64,000 bases of DNA from Arsenophonus sp052401645 (GCA_052401645.1 CP198939.1:1054001-1118000), one strand, 5' to 3'; shown: positions 10,038 to 23,176, numbered from the stretch's first letter. The notes: generated from the letters alone by a model not told the origin. Translations and numbers: made by a program.

Positions 10038-12265
10038 GTATAGTCCATCTTTATCACAATTAATACTTTTATGTTTGTGATTTTATCTTAAAATATGTAA
10101 AATAGATAAAATGTATAAAATATATCATAGTAAGCTAAAAAAAATAAAATACCAAAAAAAATAATATTAATAAAATAATATAGTAATTATTAAATAATAT
10201 CTTTAAATTAAATCGATAATTAATTAATTAATTTTAAATTATAATAGTAATTACATACAATAAATTATTTATTATATGTATATAATTAACGTATTTAACA
10301 GATATTTTAACTTTAATGAATAAGAAATTTTTTCATAAATAAATTAATAATTACACTCTATTATTAAAATAATAGATAATTTTTTTTAATTTTAAAAGGC
10401 AGGTTTATCAGTTTATTTCTTTAATAAATATTAATAATATTTTTATAAAATCTGAATATTAAATAAATTTAGTTAAATTATTAATAAATTTTTTTATTAC
10501 ACAATAATTATAAATATACTATTTAAATAATATATTATATAACGTTTAGATCAATTATAATTAAATATCTAAAAGATTGATTATATTCAATTATTTCAAT
10601 AATTTTATACAACTATTATTTTTAATAGAAATATTTTATTAAGATCAATAAATGTTGAATATTTAGTTTCAAAAATTGTTAAAACAGAAAAAGTTATTCG
10701 AAAATATCTTATTTTTATTAATTTATATTATAAATTTAACTATTATATAAATTTATATAATCTATATCGATTTAACTTAATTAATCAGAAATATTCTTTT
10801 ATAATTTTAATACATAAACGGTGAAAATGAGCAAATCTTCTTTATTTTTATTTTAAAAAACTCATATCTTTAAAAATATTATTAAAAATGATTTAATTAT
10901 ATTTATAGAAGATCTTAAAGAATTTTAAAGTATTTTAAAATAATTCTATTAAGATTTTCATTAATTTTGTATTCAATATAAGTTTATTTTTTCATTTTAA
11001 TATCTTTTAATTTATCATTAAAAGATATACGATTTCAAAAAAATAATTATGAAAATATATATCTCTATTAAAATATAAATTTTATTTTATATTCTTAAAA
11101 ATATTAATAGTATATACATGTATAACTTTATTTTTTTAAAAAATTTTGATATATTGATTTTATCAAATAAAAATTATTCTTTATGGTAAAATAATATTTG
11201 GATATATAACTTTATCTATATTTTTAATATTTATTATTTTAGATAAAAATCATATATTATTTTTAATAAAAATAAATACCAAATAAAATAAAGAAGTTTT
11301 TCTTTTATTTAAAATTTATAATTTCATTAAGAATTAAATTATTTTAAAACAATAATCTAAAATAATTTATTTCATTAATATTGATTAGTAAAAATTTATT
11401 TTAAATTAAAAATTAAATTTTAAATTTGCTTTAATGACTTTATTATTATTTTTAAATATTTTATTTTTATTAAAAAAAACTCTTTTAATTTAAAATAGAT
11501 TTTTAAATCTACATTTATAGATAAATTTTTTTAATCAATCTTTTCATTTTATTTAAAATAATGAATGGAGATGTTTAAAGAATATCTTTTAATGTTTAAT
11601 ATTTCGTTATTATATATACTTATAAAGTATATGTTTTAATTGAAAAAGAAAGAGAGAATATAAATATTGATCATATATTTAGTTTTAGTAATAAAATCTA
11701 GATCTTTCAAAAATTTTATCTATTATTTTAGAATAGTATAAATATGGAAATATATTAAATCATCTCTAAAATATTATATTAAAAATTTTAATAATTTCTT
11801 TTCTAAGTATCTGAATATAAACTATATAATATATTATATTTATTAGTTTTATATAAATTTAATAAAGCAACAAATATATTTTATTAGAAACTTATTTTAT
11901 AAGTTATTAGATATTATATAGAAAAAGTTTATAAGCTTTAAGATTTAATTAATCATAATATTCTCTATGTGTAAAAAAATAATATAATTAAATTATATTC
12001 GTGATTTATTATAATCTTTAATAAAATATTTTTTAAAAAAAATAAAATTAAAGATATTTATAGAATTTTTATTTTTTTTAAAAATATGAAATGATATTTC
12101 ATTAATCTAATGTAACATAGATAATCCAATTTGTTATATTTCATTTAATTTTAAATTTCAATTACTAATATTAATATAGCAAAATTTTTTCCTTTTATAA
12201 TTAACTATTTTAAATCTAGGAAGAAGCTAATTCTATTAATAAGTTTATATATGGTTTTTTATATG

Positions 12266-12307
12266 TAAATATACTACTTTTTGTATTATTAAAAAGTAGT
12301 ATATTTA
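12266..12307. repeat. Inverted repeat, 17-bp arms (first of a pair)
   Basis: Arms 12266-12282 and 12291-12307 are perfect complements with the 8-nt loop GTATTATT. The stem contains TACTAC/GTAGTA, richer in G+C than its surroundings. A second palindrome begins 21 nt further on. Confidence 0.75.
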
Positions 12308-12328
12308 ATTTTTTTTATATTAATAAAT

Positions 12329-12358
12329 ATTACCATTTTAATTAATTAAAATGGTAAT
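12329..12358. repeat. 30-nt perfect palindrome (second of a pair)
   Basis: ATTACCATTTTAATT is followed directly by its reverse complement, with no spacer. With the hairpin at 12266-12307 it forms a double-hairpin unit about 90 nt long, in the middle of a gene-free stretch. Confidence 0.75.
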
Positions 12359-13605
12359 GTGATTACTGTTATTATTATCAATAACTTTATTTTATATGAC
12401 AGATTATTATCTTTTAAATTAGTTAATTTTCTGTTTATTTTAATATTCAATAGGATTTCTACTCATATTTATGAAAAAGAAATAAAAAATAATTTTATAT
12501 AAATTTATTTTTATATTTTAAAAATTAAATCAACTTAATATCAATAATATGCATAAAGAATATTTTTTAAAATCAAGGTTTTCTATACCTCTAATGCATT
12601 TAGTCATGGTATTTATATAAGTTTTCAGGTATCAAATTTTCTCTTAGAGAGAATAATTAATATTCCTTATTTTTTTAAGAATTAATAAATTAGTAAAATT
12701 GATAGTATATTCATTATATTATAAATATTTTATTTCGAAATTTATTATAAAATCTCATAAATAGATTATTTGTAAATTTTTGTCTACAAAAATAATAAGT
12801 TAAGATACTAAAATATAAATAGTAAAAGTATAGAGCTACGATTTTATTGTATAATTTCTTATATTTATCATATATAATTTTAAATTTAAAAAGTATTTTT
12901 ATCAAAAAAATAATAACCATAGTATTATTTATCATAGTACCAAAAAAATCTTTTTAAATACAATAGCAACTTTTTTATAGTATGAATCGATTGTAAATCC
13001 CTTATTATGTGCTATTTAATTAAATAACTCTTATATAATAAGACATTTATATTTTTATCAAGCTATGTAAATATTAAATAAGTTATATTTATATTTAATA
13101 GATTGATACCTATCATCTTATAGTCTATAAATAACTATACTTTTATATATTTTGATAAAATAAGTATTCGTATCTCTTTTAAGTATTCTCTCAAAAGTTA
13201 ATGTATAAAGTATAATAAGTATTTATTTTATTTATATTAATTTTCAGATATTTTGATATAAGATCGATTTAAAAAAATCATCTATAATACTATTATTTTT
13301 TTGAAAGATTAATAATTTATATTATTGTCACGGAACACGATAAAATTAGAGAAAATTAAATAAAACTAAAAGCCTTTATAATGACTTATAAAAATATTTT
13401 TATATTACTTAATTAGATTAATATTAATAGTTGTTTTGATATTTGATAACTATCAAAACCAACATAGAAAATATAGTAACATTATCTATAGTAATTTTTT
13501 ATAAAATAATTCATAAAATACTTTTGATACTATTTAATATTGATTATTTTTTATCCTTAAAAAATATTAGTTAATACAATATCTATAAAATTATTGTTTA
13601 TTATT

Positions 13606-13627
13606 TATGTAATTATATAATTACATA
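13606..13627. repeat. 22-nt perfect palindrome
   Basis: TATGTAATTAT is followed at once by ATAATTACATA. It is short enough that a chance origin in such A+T-rich DNA is possible. Confidence 0.5.
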
Positions 13628-14383
13628 TAAGTTAAATAATTATAATAAGTTATCTTAGTATTAAAATAAATTATTAAATAATTCTATAATAAAATACTTC
13701 TATAAATCATGAAGAAAAATTTTCTATTTTTTCTCTTTTTTTATTCCTTATATCCAAATAAAAATACTGATAATTAATTATCATGTTGTATGTTTTTTAA
13801 TCATTATTTAACATATTATTTCCATATATTTATTTAACTTAATAATTTATTTTATCTTTAACAACTTTATATCCATACTAACTTTAATATAAATTAAAAT
13901 TTTCTTTAGATCTAAAAAAATACTTACAAACTTAAATATTAATGTTTGGTATTAATTCATTAATAATTTTAAATATAAATATCATTATAAATATCATTGT
14001 TAAATATAGAACTTTAAATATAATTAAAATAATTTAATCCTTATTTAAATAAAGAATATCTTTAATGATATATTATATTCATAATATTATTTTAATAATC
14101 ATTTAGGAAACTATTATATAGTTGAATACTAATAAGCATTTAAATTACAATCGTTTAATATTGAAACTGAATTATGTAATATTAATATTATTAATATTAA
14201 TTTCTATCGAAACATGAAATGGATCATTGCTAATCTTTCTAATTGTTTATAATTTTATATTATTATTTTTTAAATTGCTTATTAGCAAAGTAATCTAATA
14301 GGATTGTTTTAATATTTAATACACATACTAGATATCGTCATCAATATTTAATTGATGTATTTTCATCGTTACCTAATTTTTTT

Positions 14384-14421
14384 TATTATTAATAATAATT
14401 GATTAATTATTATTAATAATA
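14384..14421. repeat. Inverted repeat, 17-bp perfect arms
   Basis: Arms 14384-14400 and 14405-14421 pair perfectly around GATT. The arms are built only of A and T in TTA/ATT words, so low complexity inflates the chance of such a match. Confidence 0.65.
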
Positions 14422-15621
14422 GTTCAATTTATTTTAAAGTAATCAGATTTTTTATCTTTTATTTTATGTACAGTTAAGTTTCAGATGTTTTTTATTAATT
14501 AATGAAAACATTTGATTTTAAATAGTGTTCGATAAATAATATTTGATAAGTATTATTATAACATAATTATTTTATAATTATAATATAATATAGAACATCT
14601 TTTAATAAATAAAAAATAATAAATTTTATTTTCTATCTAAAATAAATATAGATATTATCTATATTATAAATAATAGATAAAATCTAATTAAAAGATAAAT
14701 AATTTTATTGTTATTTTATGTTTATTTATTATTAATTCTATACATATTTTATATCTAAAAAATCAATATAAAAAATTAAAATATAAACATCATAATTTTT
14801 AATCATAATCATTTTGATATTGATATATAAGCTAAGATAAAAAAGGAATAATTGAAAATATTTTAATAAAACATTATTTTACATACTCAAGTCTAGTTTA
14901 TTTATAGATATAACAATCTTAATTAAGATATTAACTATTTTAAATAAATCTTTAAATTATCAAAAAATATAATACAGATTATTAAAGTATTATTTTTAAT
15001 TTATATTGTTTTTATTTATTAAAATTTAATTAATTTTGTGATATTAATAATTTCTTATCATTTTACTATTATTATTATGTCATTATAAAAGTGAATATTA
15101 TATTAAATTTATTATATTTAAGTTTGACATGATTAGAGGTATCTTGAAATAATCTAAATATCTTTATATTTAGACTTTTTAATATGTATGAATATAATTT
15201 ATATTGATTTCGTATTATTATGATTAATAATATTGATTCTCTTTAATAATTTAATGAAATAGGTTCTAGAGTATATTCTGATATTTGTTAATACTTTCGT
15301 TAATAATTGTGCAATAAAGTAAATTTGTAGTATAAACATATATAAAATATCTATTTTATTCGAGTAATATTAATCACAGTTATTATATAATTTCCTTTCT
15401 GATTAAATAAAATTATTTAGGATAAGTATATGATTTACTTTGTTTTTAAAAAAATATTTTTTATAAAAATATACAATGAAATTATTTTCATTTAATAAAT
15501 GAATAAATTTTATTAAGATATAGTAAATATATATATCTATATTAAAAATATTTAACATTCGGTTATATATATGTATATATATCATCATCAATATATAAGT
15601 AATTAGAGAGAATTCTTCACT

Positions 15622-16236
15622 TTGCTAACTCATATTAATTTAAGTTTATTTAGTTTTATTGATGCAAACAATATTGCATCTGTTAACAACACAATAATAT
15701 TAACAAATTTTTTAGCTAAACGTCTTATTCTGATATTTCCATTGATTATCATTATCTATTGTCTTTTGGAATCATCTAGAAATTCACTTCTTAAGAAAGT
15801 ATTTATTTGTAAAACTATTTTTGCACTTATTATTGGTTTAATTATTTCTAGTTTTATCAGGGTAATTTTCCCTCAAGAACGTCCTTTTATTCTATCTGGG
15901 ATAGGTCAGCATTTTTTTGATCATGCTCCGACACCATCATTTCCTAGTAATCATGCTACTATTGCTTTTATATTTTCTTTTAGTTTTTTATTCTGGTTAA
16001 GAGCGTGGATTGGTTTTTTATTATTTATACCGGCTTTAATAATTGCATGGGCTAGAGTTTTTGTCGGTGTACATTGGACTTTTGACATGGTAGGTGCATT
16101 TTTTGTCGCTATTATATCTTGCGGAATTAGTCAATTAATTTTAGAAATTTTTTTTCATAAATTACTTTCATCGTTTATGAAAAAATATCAAATATTATTT
16201 GCTTTTTTAATTAAAAAAGGTTGGATAAGAAATTAA
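15622..16236 (+). CDS. ybjG: Undecaprenyl-pyrophosphate phosphatase, PAP2 family (YbjG-like)
   Basis: This inner-membrane lipid phosphatase recycles undecaprenyl pyrophosphate to the monophosphate carrier used for peptidoglycan and other envelope polymers. The 204 residues (E. coli YbjG 198) carry the PAP2 signature: ERPF at 86-89, PSNH at 108-111 (first catalytic His), and R145...H151...D155 in ARVFVGVHWTFDM. About five membrane segments surround these. The start is TTG at 15622: a stop lies in frame at 15604-15606, no ATG precedes the homologous region, and the resulting MLTHINLSLFSFI aligns with MLENLNLSLFSLI of E. coli; AGAGAG lies about 11 nt upstream. The C-terminus KKGWIRN also matches. 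It may be the only such phosphatase left, but the rest of the genome is not seen. Confidence 0.9.
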   Translation: MLTHINLSLFSFIDANNIASVNNTIILTNFLAKRLILIFPLIIIIYCLLESSRNSLLKKVFICKTIFALIIGLIISSFIRVIFPQERPFILSGIGQHFFDHAPTPSFPSNHATIAFIFSFSFLFWLRAWIGFLLFIPALIIAWARVFVGVHWTFDMVGAFFVAIISCGISQLILEIFFHKLLSSFMKKYQILFAFLIKKGWIRN

Positions 16237-16910
16237 ATAATAAAAAATTATTAAGAAAATATATATAGTTAATATTAATTTAAAATTTATTAAAATTAGA
16301 TAGTTTATTTATTTTTTTAAATAAATTATTAATAACTTAAATCAAATATTTATTTTTATAAAAATAAATATTTGCATAAATAAAATAAAATTTTTATAAA
16401 TTTAATATTTATATGTTTATTTTATATAAATTTAATGTTATTTTTTTATAAAATATATTTAAATAACATTTTTCTTTTTAAAATAGAGATTGTTTAATAA
16501 AAAAACATTTATTTAAAAAAGAAAAATAAAAAATAAATATTTAAAATAAAATCTAATTATTTTTTTTAAAAAAATCATAAAATTATAAGTTAAATTATAA
16601 ATTTATTTATATATAGTAAAATTAATAAAATTTTATCAAAAAATTATGTTATTAAACTATAAGCATTTAATTAGAATTTTATTCTAAATAAAATTTATAT
16701 AAAAATATTATATCATAATTTGGTATAATAAAATAAAGTAATTTTTTATATAAAAACATATTTACTTTATATAAGTAAAGTAAAAATTTCAACTAAAATA
16801 TTTTATTTATATAAATAAAATATAATATACAAAAAATTCTTAAAATCATAATTAGATTAAATCTATTCTTATTTTTTATTTTTCATTTTATATTTTGGAG
16901 ATTATATATC
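16237..16910. other. Spacer between ybjG and sdaC
   Basis: About 670 bp, both flanking genes in the same direction. A 32-nt palindrome lies 107 nt after the ybjG stop and could end its transcript. The rest is A/T runs. The sdaC promoter is presumably in the right half but cannot be singled out. Confidence 0.65.
16343..16374 (+). terminator. Possible ybjG terminator, 32-nt palindrome
   Basis: CAAATATTTATTTTTA is followed directly by its reverse complement: 16 bp, no spacer, perfect. It follows ybjG at a distance compatible with a 3' end. No T tract follows, and the stem is nearly all A/T, so it may equally be one of the orphan palindromes of this chromosome. Confidence 0.35.
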
Positions 16911-18227
16911 ATGGATACAACTCGAGTTGATTCCATTACTTCCTCATCATACACTCAGCAAAATATAAAAATTTGGAGGAAAAGTGATATAATTTGGATG
17001 TTAAGTTTATATGGTACTGCAATTGGTGCTGGTGTACTTTTTCTTCCTATTAACGCAGGAATAGGTGGTTTATTACCTGTTATTCTAATGACGTTTATAG
17101 CTTTTCCAATGACTTTTTTTTCACATCGTGGTTTGACTCGTATTGTACTATCTAGCTCAAAACTTAATAGTAATATTATTGATGTTGTAGAAGAATACTT
17201 TGGACGTTTAGCTGGTAATTTGATTACAGTGCTTTATTTTTTTGCTATTTATCCAATATTATTAATATATGGTGTATTTATTACTAATAGTGTTGAAAAT
17301 TTTATCGTTGAATTACTTGGATATAGTAATATCTTTCCACGTTGGCTATTATCTCTTTTTTTAGTCGGTGGTATTATGTCTATTGTTAATTTTGGTGAGA
17401 AATTTATATTAAAAATAATTAGTATATTAGTATTTCCATTTATTATATCTTTAGTAATATTTTCATTTTATATGATTCCATATTGGAATATGCTTGCATT
17501 AGAAACTTTTTCATTTTCTAATATCACTATTAGTTTTTCTAAAAATAGCCAAAATATATTTGTTGCGATTTGGTTAATTATTCCTGTTATGGTGTTTGCA
17601 TTTAATCATTCACCTATTATTTCTGCATTTGCTATCTCAAATCGTAATAAGTACGGTAAATATGCTGATCAAAAGTCTTCTCAAATTTTGATTTCAGCAC
17701 ATGTTTTAATGGTATTAACAGTAATGTTTTTTGTTCTTAGTTGTGTATTTACCTTATCTCCTGATGATTTGATAAAAGCAAAAAAAGCAAATATCAGTAT
17801 TCTTGATTATTTATCCGGATATTTTGATAAAATCTTTATTAAATATACAGCTTCAATAATTGCTTTTACCGCAATTATAAAATCGTTTCTTGGTCATTAT
17901 CTTGGTGCTTGTGAAGGTTTTAATGGTTTGGTTTATCGTTCTTATAGATCTAGAGATAAAGAAATTAATACAAAAAAATTAAATAAAGTTACTGCAATTT
18001 TTATGTTTGTGACTACATGGTTAACTGCTACTTTAAATCCAAGTATTTTAAACATCATCGAAAGTTTAAGTGGACCAGTTATTACAATTTTATTATTTAT
18101 AATCCCAGTCTATACAAGTAATAAAATACCTGTTATGCGTAAGTACGATGATCATATCAGCAATATTTTTATTACAATTGTTGGTGTGATTGCTATTTCA
18201 TCTATAATGTATAAATTATTTTTTTGA
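16911..18227 (+). CDS. sdaC: Serine transporter (serine/H+ symporter)
   Basis: SdaC is an inner-membrane proton symporter for L-serine of the HAAAP family. The 438 residues (E. coli 429) align end to end: WMLSLYGTAIGAGVLFLPINAGIGG near residue 30, FFSHRGLTR, YFFAIYPILLIYGVFITNSVE, VMVFAFNHSPIISAF, MFFVLSCVFTLSPDDL, KSFLGHYLGACEGFNGLV and TLNPSILNIIESLSGP. About 11 membrane segments are expected. The ATG at 16911 has GGAG about 10 nt upstream. No serine deaminase gene lies beside it, so the imported serine probably serves protein, one-carbon and other biosynthesis rather than catabolism; that is inference. It stands before a 9.7-kb desert. Confidence 0.95.
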   Translation: MDTTRVDSITSSSYTQQNIKIWRKSDIIWMLSLYGTAIGAGVLFLPINAGIGGLLPVILMTFIAFPMTFFSHRGLTRIVLSSSKLNSNIIDVVEEYFGRLAGNLITVLYFFAIYPILLIYGVFITNSVENFIVELLGYSNIFPRWLLSLFLVGGIMSIVNFGEKFILKIISILVFPFIISLVIFSFYMIPYWNMLALETFSFSNITISFSKNSQNIFVAIWLIIPVMVFAFNHSPIISAFAISNRNKYGKYADQKSSQILISAHVLMVLTVMFFVLSCVFTLSPDDLIKAKKANISILDYLSGYFDKIFIKYTASIIAFTAIIKSFLGHYLGACEGFNGLVYRSYRSRDKEINTKKLNKVTAIFMFVTTWLTATLNPSILNIIESLSGPVITILLFIIPVYTSNKIPVMRKYDDHISNIFITIVGVIAISSIMYKLFF

Positions 18228-19770
18228 TATTTAACAATTTTTATATCTTTTTTAAACTTCAAATAGTTAGTTGGCTAAATTAATTATGTGATGTTGAAAT
18301 ATTTTTTATTTATCATTATTTAATAAAAATATTACTTTCTTAATAAAACTTTAACAAAAGATGTACATAGTGTTTTTGTGCATTTTAAATATGTATCAAT
18401 CTAAGATAATTTTTATATTCTATTACTAATAAAATTTAGAAATAATTTGTTAATTATTCATATCAAAAAGAATTTTTTTAATAAAGTATATAGATTATTA
18501 ATATTTTATAGTTATCTATCCTCCTCTAATAAATAGAGAATTTTTTACTAATATTCAAGTTATAATGGAATGAATTAGAAATTTATTTACTATAATTGTA
18601 TCCTACGTCTCTACTACTACGTACTATCTTGTTTCTATCTCTATTTTTTGTTAAAAAATATTAAATAAACTTAAGTGGTATTATATATTTTATACATAAA
18701 TAAATAATGTATATTTTTTATATAAGAAATTATAAGTTTTCATATTATTAAATCTATTTTTCTATGAAAAATTAATAATTATTATATTTTTAATATATGA
18801 ATATAAATTATTTTGATAAAATTAATAATTTTGTTAATAATAATTTATTTAGTAAATATTTTTATATTAGTGTTAGTGAAAGATATTACTGATAAATTTT
18901 ATTATACATTTATTTACGTTAATTAACTTATGGTTTTATAACATTATTTTAAATTATACTTTTTAAGTATAATAAATAAAGATTTTTTATACAAATATAA
19001 ACTTTATATACTTTTCTTTTAATTACCAATATAACGAATATTATTTTATGGAAATTTATTATAAAATAAATATTTTATTTTATATTTTTAGTTTAAGAAG
19101 ATATTATTTATCGAAATTAATTTAGGTTTTTAACCTATACTAATAATAGCAGTATAACTAAATTAGTTAGATACAATTCATAATAAATTGTTTCTTATAG
19201 AACAATTTATCCATAGAGTATAATCTTTTTCACTTATAATATTGTTAATATTCATTGTTATATATATATTATTTAAAATAATATTAACCTTTATCATTAG
19301 TATAATATTATCTATATATTGAATTTTATTTATGATTACAATCATAAAATTATGTATTTTAGTTAAAAAATTAATTAATATTACATGGATATTACTTAAT
19401 TTATTTACTTGATTAAATATTGTATTTTTTTAAAAACCTTATGATTAAAAAGTTTTTTATCATATTAATAATAAAAATTATTATTAAAAATGATACGTAT
19501 ATATTTTTAATAGATTTCTTTAATCATGAAATAAAACAAAATATTTAATATTTATATTTTTATTATTAAGCATTTAATAACATTAATAATTCTATTAATC
19601 ATATAAATAAAGGTAATATTAAAAATAAAATAAAATACTGTATAAATTTAGGTATTAATTACAAGATGCTTTATAGTCAATTTATCTTAAAGATTATAAG
19701 TTATATCTTTTATTAATTTATAACTAATAATAATACTTACTTTTCTTATCTTAGAAAAAATTAAATATAT

Positions 19771-19812
19771 AATATAGTTATATTTAGATATCCATCTAAA
19801 TATAACTATATT
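19771..19812. repeat. Inverted repeat, 19-bp perfect arms
   Basis: Arms 19771-19789 and 19794-19812 pair without mismatch around ATCC. It lies 1.5 kb past sdaC with no gene nearby. Confidence 0.8.
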
Positions 19813-19881
19813 TATTAAAAGATTTGGATTAAAAGAAAATATTTTAAAAAACATTAGTAGATATCATGTATCAATATACAT

Positions 19882-19913
19882 AATTTAATTTACTAAAATA
19901 TGTAAATTAAATT
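19882..19913. repeat. Inverted repeat, 12-bp perfect arms
   Basis: AATTTAATTTAC (19882-19893) and GTAAATTAAATT (19902-19913) flank an 8-nt loop. It lies only 70 nt after the 19-bp hairpin, making another tandem pair of hairpins. Confidence 0.6.
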
Positions 19914-20978
19914 CACATAAGTATAATTTTCATTTATGATAAAGTTATGGCCATATTTCAAATATTAAAATAGTAGCAAAAATTTAAACGATGTATGGGA
20001 TAGTTTATTATCTAATATAGATATTTATTTTAATAAAGTTTAAAAGATTATCATATTAATAATATTAATAAATATACTTATAATATTTATTTTCTAGTCT
20101 AAAATTTAGACGTTTTAAAAATTAAGGTGAACATAAAAAATAAAAGATAAGTGATAAATCACACGCATTAAATATAACTAAATTAAAAATCAATTATAAA
20201 AATAAGAATATTTTAAAAAATATGTGTTATCAAACAATATTTGGAAATTAATTAAAATTTAATAAACTAATTCATTTATATTAATAGAAATATAATATTT
20301 AATTATTATTAAATTAATGAAAATAAGTTATATATAATTTTTTATTTTTTAGCTTAAAAAACTAAATGTTTTATTAATGTAATTAATAATAAATTATTAT
20401 AACTTATATATATTCTTTATATAAAAACATATAGCTGAAAAACTAAAATCATAAAATTTATAAATTTATTTCTAATATAGATTTTAAATACTTATATGAA
20501 AGATAAATAAAAAAACTTTATCTTTTATTTTAACAAATTTTATCTATGTTATTAGATATACTATATATAGTATTTATTTAAATTTTTATTGAAGTAATTA
20601 TCTATTTTTTAGAATATAATTATGAAAATGAATAAAATATGTTTAAATATTTAAATAATTTAAATTAGTGAAGGTAAAGTTCTGATTTATTTATACAAAA
20701 GTAATAATATTAGATCATGTTAGTTAAAGTAGTTAATTTAAATTTATATGGATTTATTGTTTATTTAATTAAAATCTATATCCTCTATGTTTTTATCTAT
20801 ATAAAATCATTAAAATTATGTATAAAATCGTCAAAATATTAAAATTAAATATTTTTAAAATTTAAAATAGATAAACATTAAAATTATTTTTAGTTTGATT
20901 TAATTATTTAAAAAAATATTAAAATTTAAATAATGAAATATAAATTAAGTTAGTTTTGTTTAAACCAATAAATTATTT

Positions 20979-21026
20979 TATTTATTATTGTATTTACTAT
21001 ATATATAGTAAATACAATAATAAATA
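20979..21026. repeat. 48-nt perfect palindrome
   Basis: The 24 bases 20979-21002 are followed directly by their exact reverse complement 21003-21026. The core is TACTATATATATAGTA. Apart from the short AT alternation in the centre, the arms are not simple sequence. It is the second-longest palindrome in the window and has no neighbouring gene. Confidence 0.85.
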
Positions 21027-22279
21027 TAAATATACTATACTCATCTTATATAATTTTTTTATATAACACTTATAATAACTTGTTAATTCTTTATTTTAAG
21101 ATTTTATATAGAATAATTTAATTTTTAGTATAAAAATTAAATTATTTAAATTAAAAACTATTAATTACTATTAATAAACAAATGTTATTTATTAATTTAT
21201 AATCACTTAATTAAAAATTAATAAATAAAGGTTGAATAATTTCAATTTTAAATTTATAAATAATATTTTCATTTAAACTATTGTATTTAATAATTCTTAT
21301 ATTATTAGTTTATCAAATTATCTAATCCATATTTTCTTTTGTTATTAGTATCTTTATTATGTTAATTCTATTAAAACATAATAATATTGTTTATTATTAA
21401 ATCAATATGAACTGTTTATTTCAAGTATTTGTTAGATGATATCTTTCAATTATATTTAAATTTTGTTTATGTTAAGATAAACATTATTTTTTTATTAGTT
21501 TATATATGTTATAAGAAAATATTCTTATTTAAAATAATATTTATTATAAAGATAAAAATAATTTTTAAAACACTCTATATTTATCTAGTTTTTTTTTGAA
21601 GTTATATTCAGAGTTTTTAATTTATTTTAGACATAATATAAATTATGATATAAATTATATTAATAATAAAATATTAGTTATTTAACTAAATTTAATAATT
21701 ATTATATTTAATAAATAAAAAGATTTATTTATAAAAAAATATAATGTTTTTTCTATTTTAATGATTTGATTAACTTAATTATATATTTTATTAATATGAA
21801 TTACTACTATTTATACGATTTATTAATAAACTTAAGAGACTAGTATTTTATAGCTCTTAAGTAATAATGAAATATTTATCAATTAATTTAATTACTTTAA
21901 AAGAAATTAATTATTAAGATCACTTGATTTTTTCTTATTTGATGAAGTTGTTAATTAAAATTTAACTTTTATGTTATAGAATCAATTTTATATTTTATTT
22001 TTTTAATCAGATTTTTATATTTTTAAGTTCTAAATAAATATTAGTTAATCTTTAATAAATATTACGTTTTCAATAATAAATTTAGCTCTTTACCATTATA
22101 TATAAAATAAATAAGACACTGTCCTATAATTTTATATTATAAATCGATAATGCAACATAGATTTTAATTAAATTTATCTATTTATTCAAATTAAAAAAAT
22201 ATACTTATAAACAAGTATAATTCAACTTATTTAAGATTGATATTAATAAATTTTACTTTTATAATAAATAATTTTAATT

Positions 22280-22312
22280 TAATAATTTAATTTTATTAAA
22301 ATTAAATTATTA
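22280..22312. repeat. Inverted repeat, 15-bp perfect arms
   Basis: Arms 22280-22294 and 22298-22312 around loop ATT. The arms are pure A/T (AATAATTTAATTTT). Confidence 0.65.
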
Positions 22313-22686
22313 TATATAGAAATGTTATGTGTTTATTTAATATATCTTTAATTAAAATTAATTATATTACTATTATAATATCAATATTAGAAAATTAGTA
22401 TTTTTATCAAAAAACTATATAGTTTTAAAATATAAACTTTAATTTAAGTAATAGAGTATATTATACTAATTTATGAAATTAATAAAATTATAATATTATT
22501 ATGGATAATTTATCAAAAGAAAGTAAAAATAACTAGTAAATATAATTATATTATATAAATTGATATATACAATTGAAAGTTGTGCATATTTACTTTAAAA
22601 TATTATATAAAAATACAACATAAGATTATGAAATATTAAAATATTTCTTTAGAATGTAAAAGAGATATTTAAACTATAATTTACCC

Positions 22687-22720
22687 ACTTTCTTATTTAT
22701 TATATAATAAATAAGAAAGT
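22687..22720. repeat. 34-nt perfect palindrome
   Basis: The 17 bases from 22687, beginning ACTTTCTTATTTATT, are followed by their exact reverse complement ending in AAGAAAGT, then by TTTTATT. On the plus strand a stem followed by a short T run resembles a rho-independent terminator, but no gene precedes it for over 4 kb. Confidence 0.75.
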
Positions 22721-23176
22721 TTTATTAAATCAACTTAATGTAAAAGTATTTAATTAAGTTATCTATCTTATTAATATTTAATTATGATAATTATATATCA
22801 AATATGTATTTTTTTACATAAAATTATATTTTAACATATTGTTTTTTATAAAGATAAATATTTATCATGGAAACAATAATAAATATTAGATTAATATACT
22901 TTTAAAGTAGGAATTTATAATTTATTTTTTTTGATTTTTTTATTATGTAATTAAAATATATAAATAATAAACTATAATAATTTATAATGATTAAAGTTAA
23001 TTGAAAGTATTAAAATATTGCTATATTTTGATCTTTTGTGAAAATTTATCTATGAAAATTTTAAATGGTTTAGTTAATAAAATTATGAAATTATAAATAT
23101 TCACTGTAATTAAAATAGTAAAAAATATTAAATAATACTCATTTATGACTAACTATATAAATAAATCAATAGAAAC

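Larger units (their letters stand above)
10038..15621. other. Gene-free stretch between lysO and ybjG
   Basis: About 5.6 kb, the divergent gap between lysO (minus) and ybjG (plus). Short open frames at 12714-12935 and 15403-15591 code only for Ile/Tyr/Lys/Phe-rich strings with no family likeness and are treated as chance. Hairpins at 12266-12307, 12329-12358, 13606-13627 and 14384-14421 are the visible structure. I see no tRNA-like fold. Confidence 0.7.

Noticed and set aside
12714..12935. 73-codon frame on the minus strand
   Set aside because: Product is Ile/Tyr/Phe/Lys filler expected in A+T-rich DNA; no ribosome-binding site or family match.
15403..15591. 62-codon frame upstream of ybjG, minus strand
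   Set aside because: Low-complexity Ile/Tyr-rich chance frame.
18590..18650. Slightly G+C-richer patch that might be a tRNA or gene remnant
   Set aside because: No TTCGA-type T-loop, no cloverleaf pairing and no readable protein.
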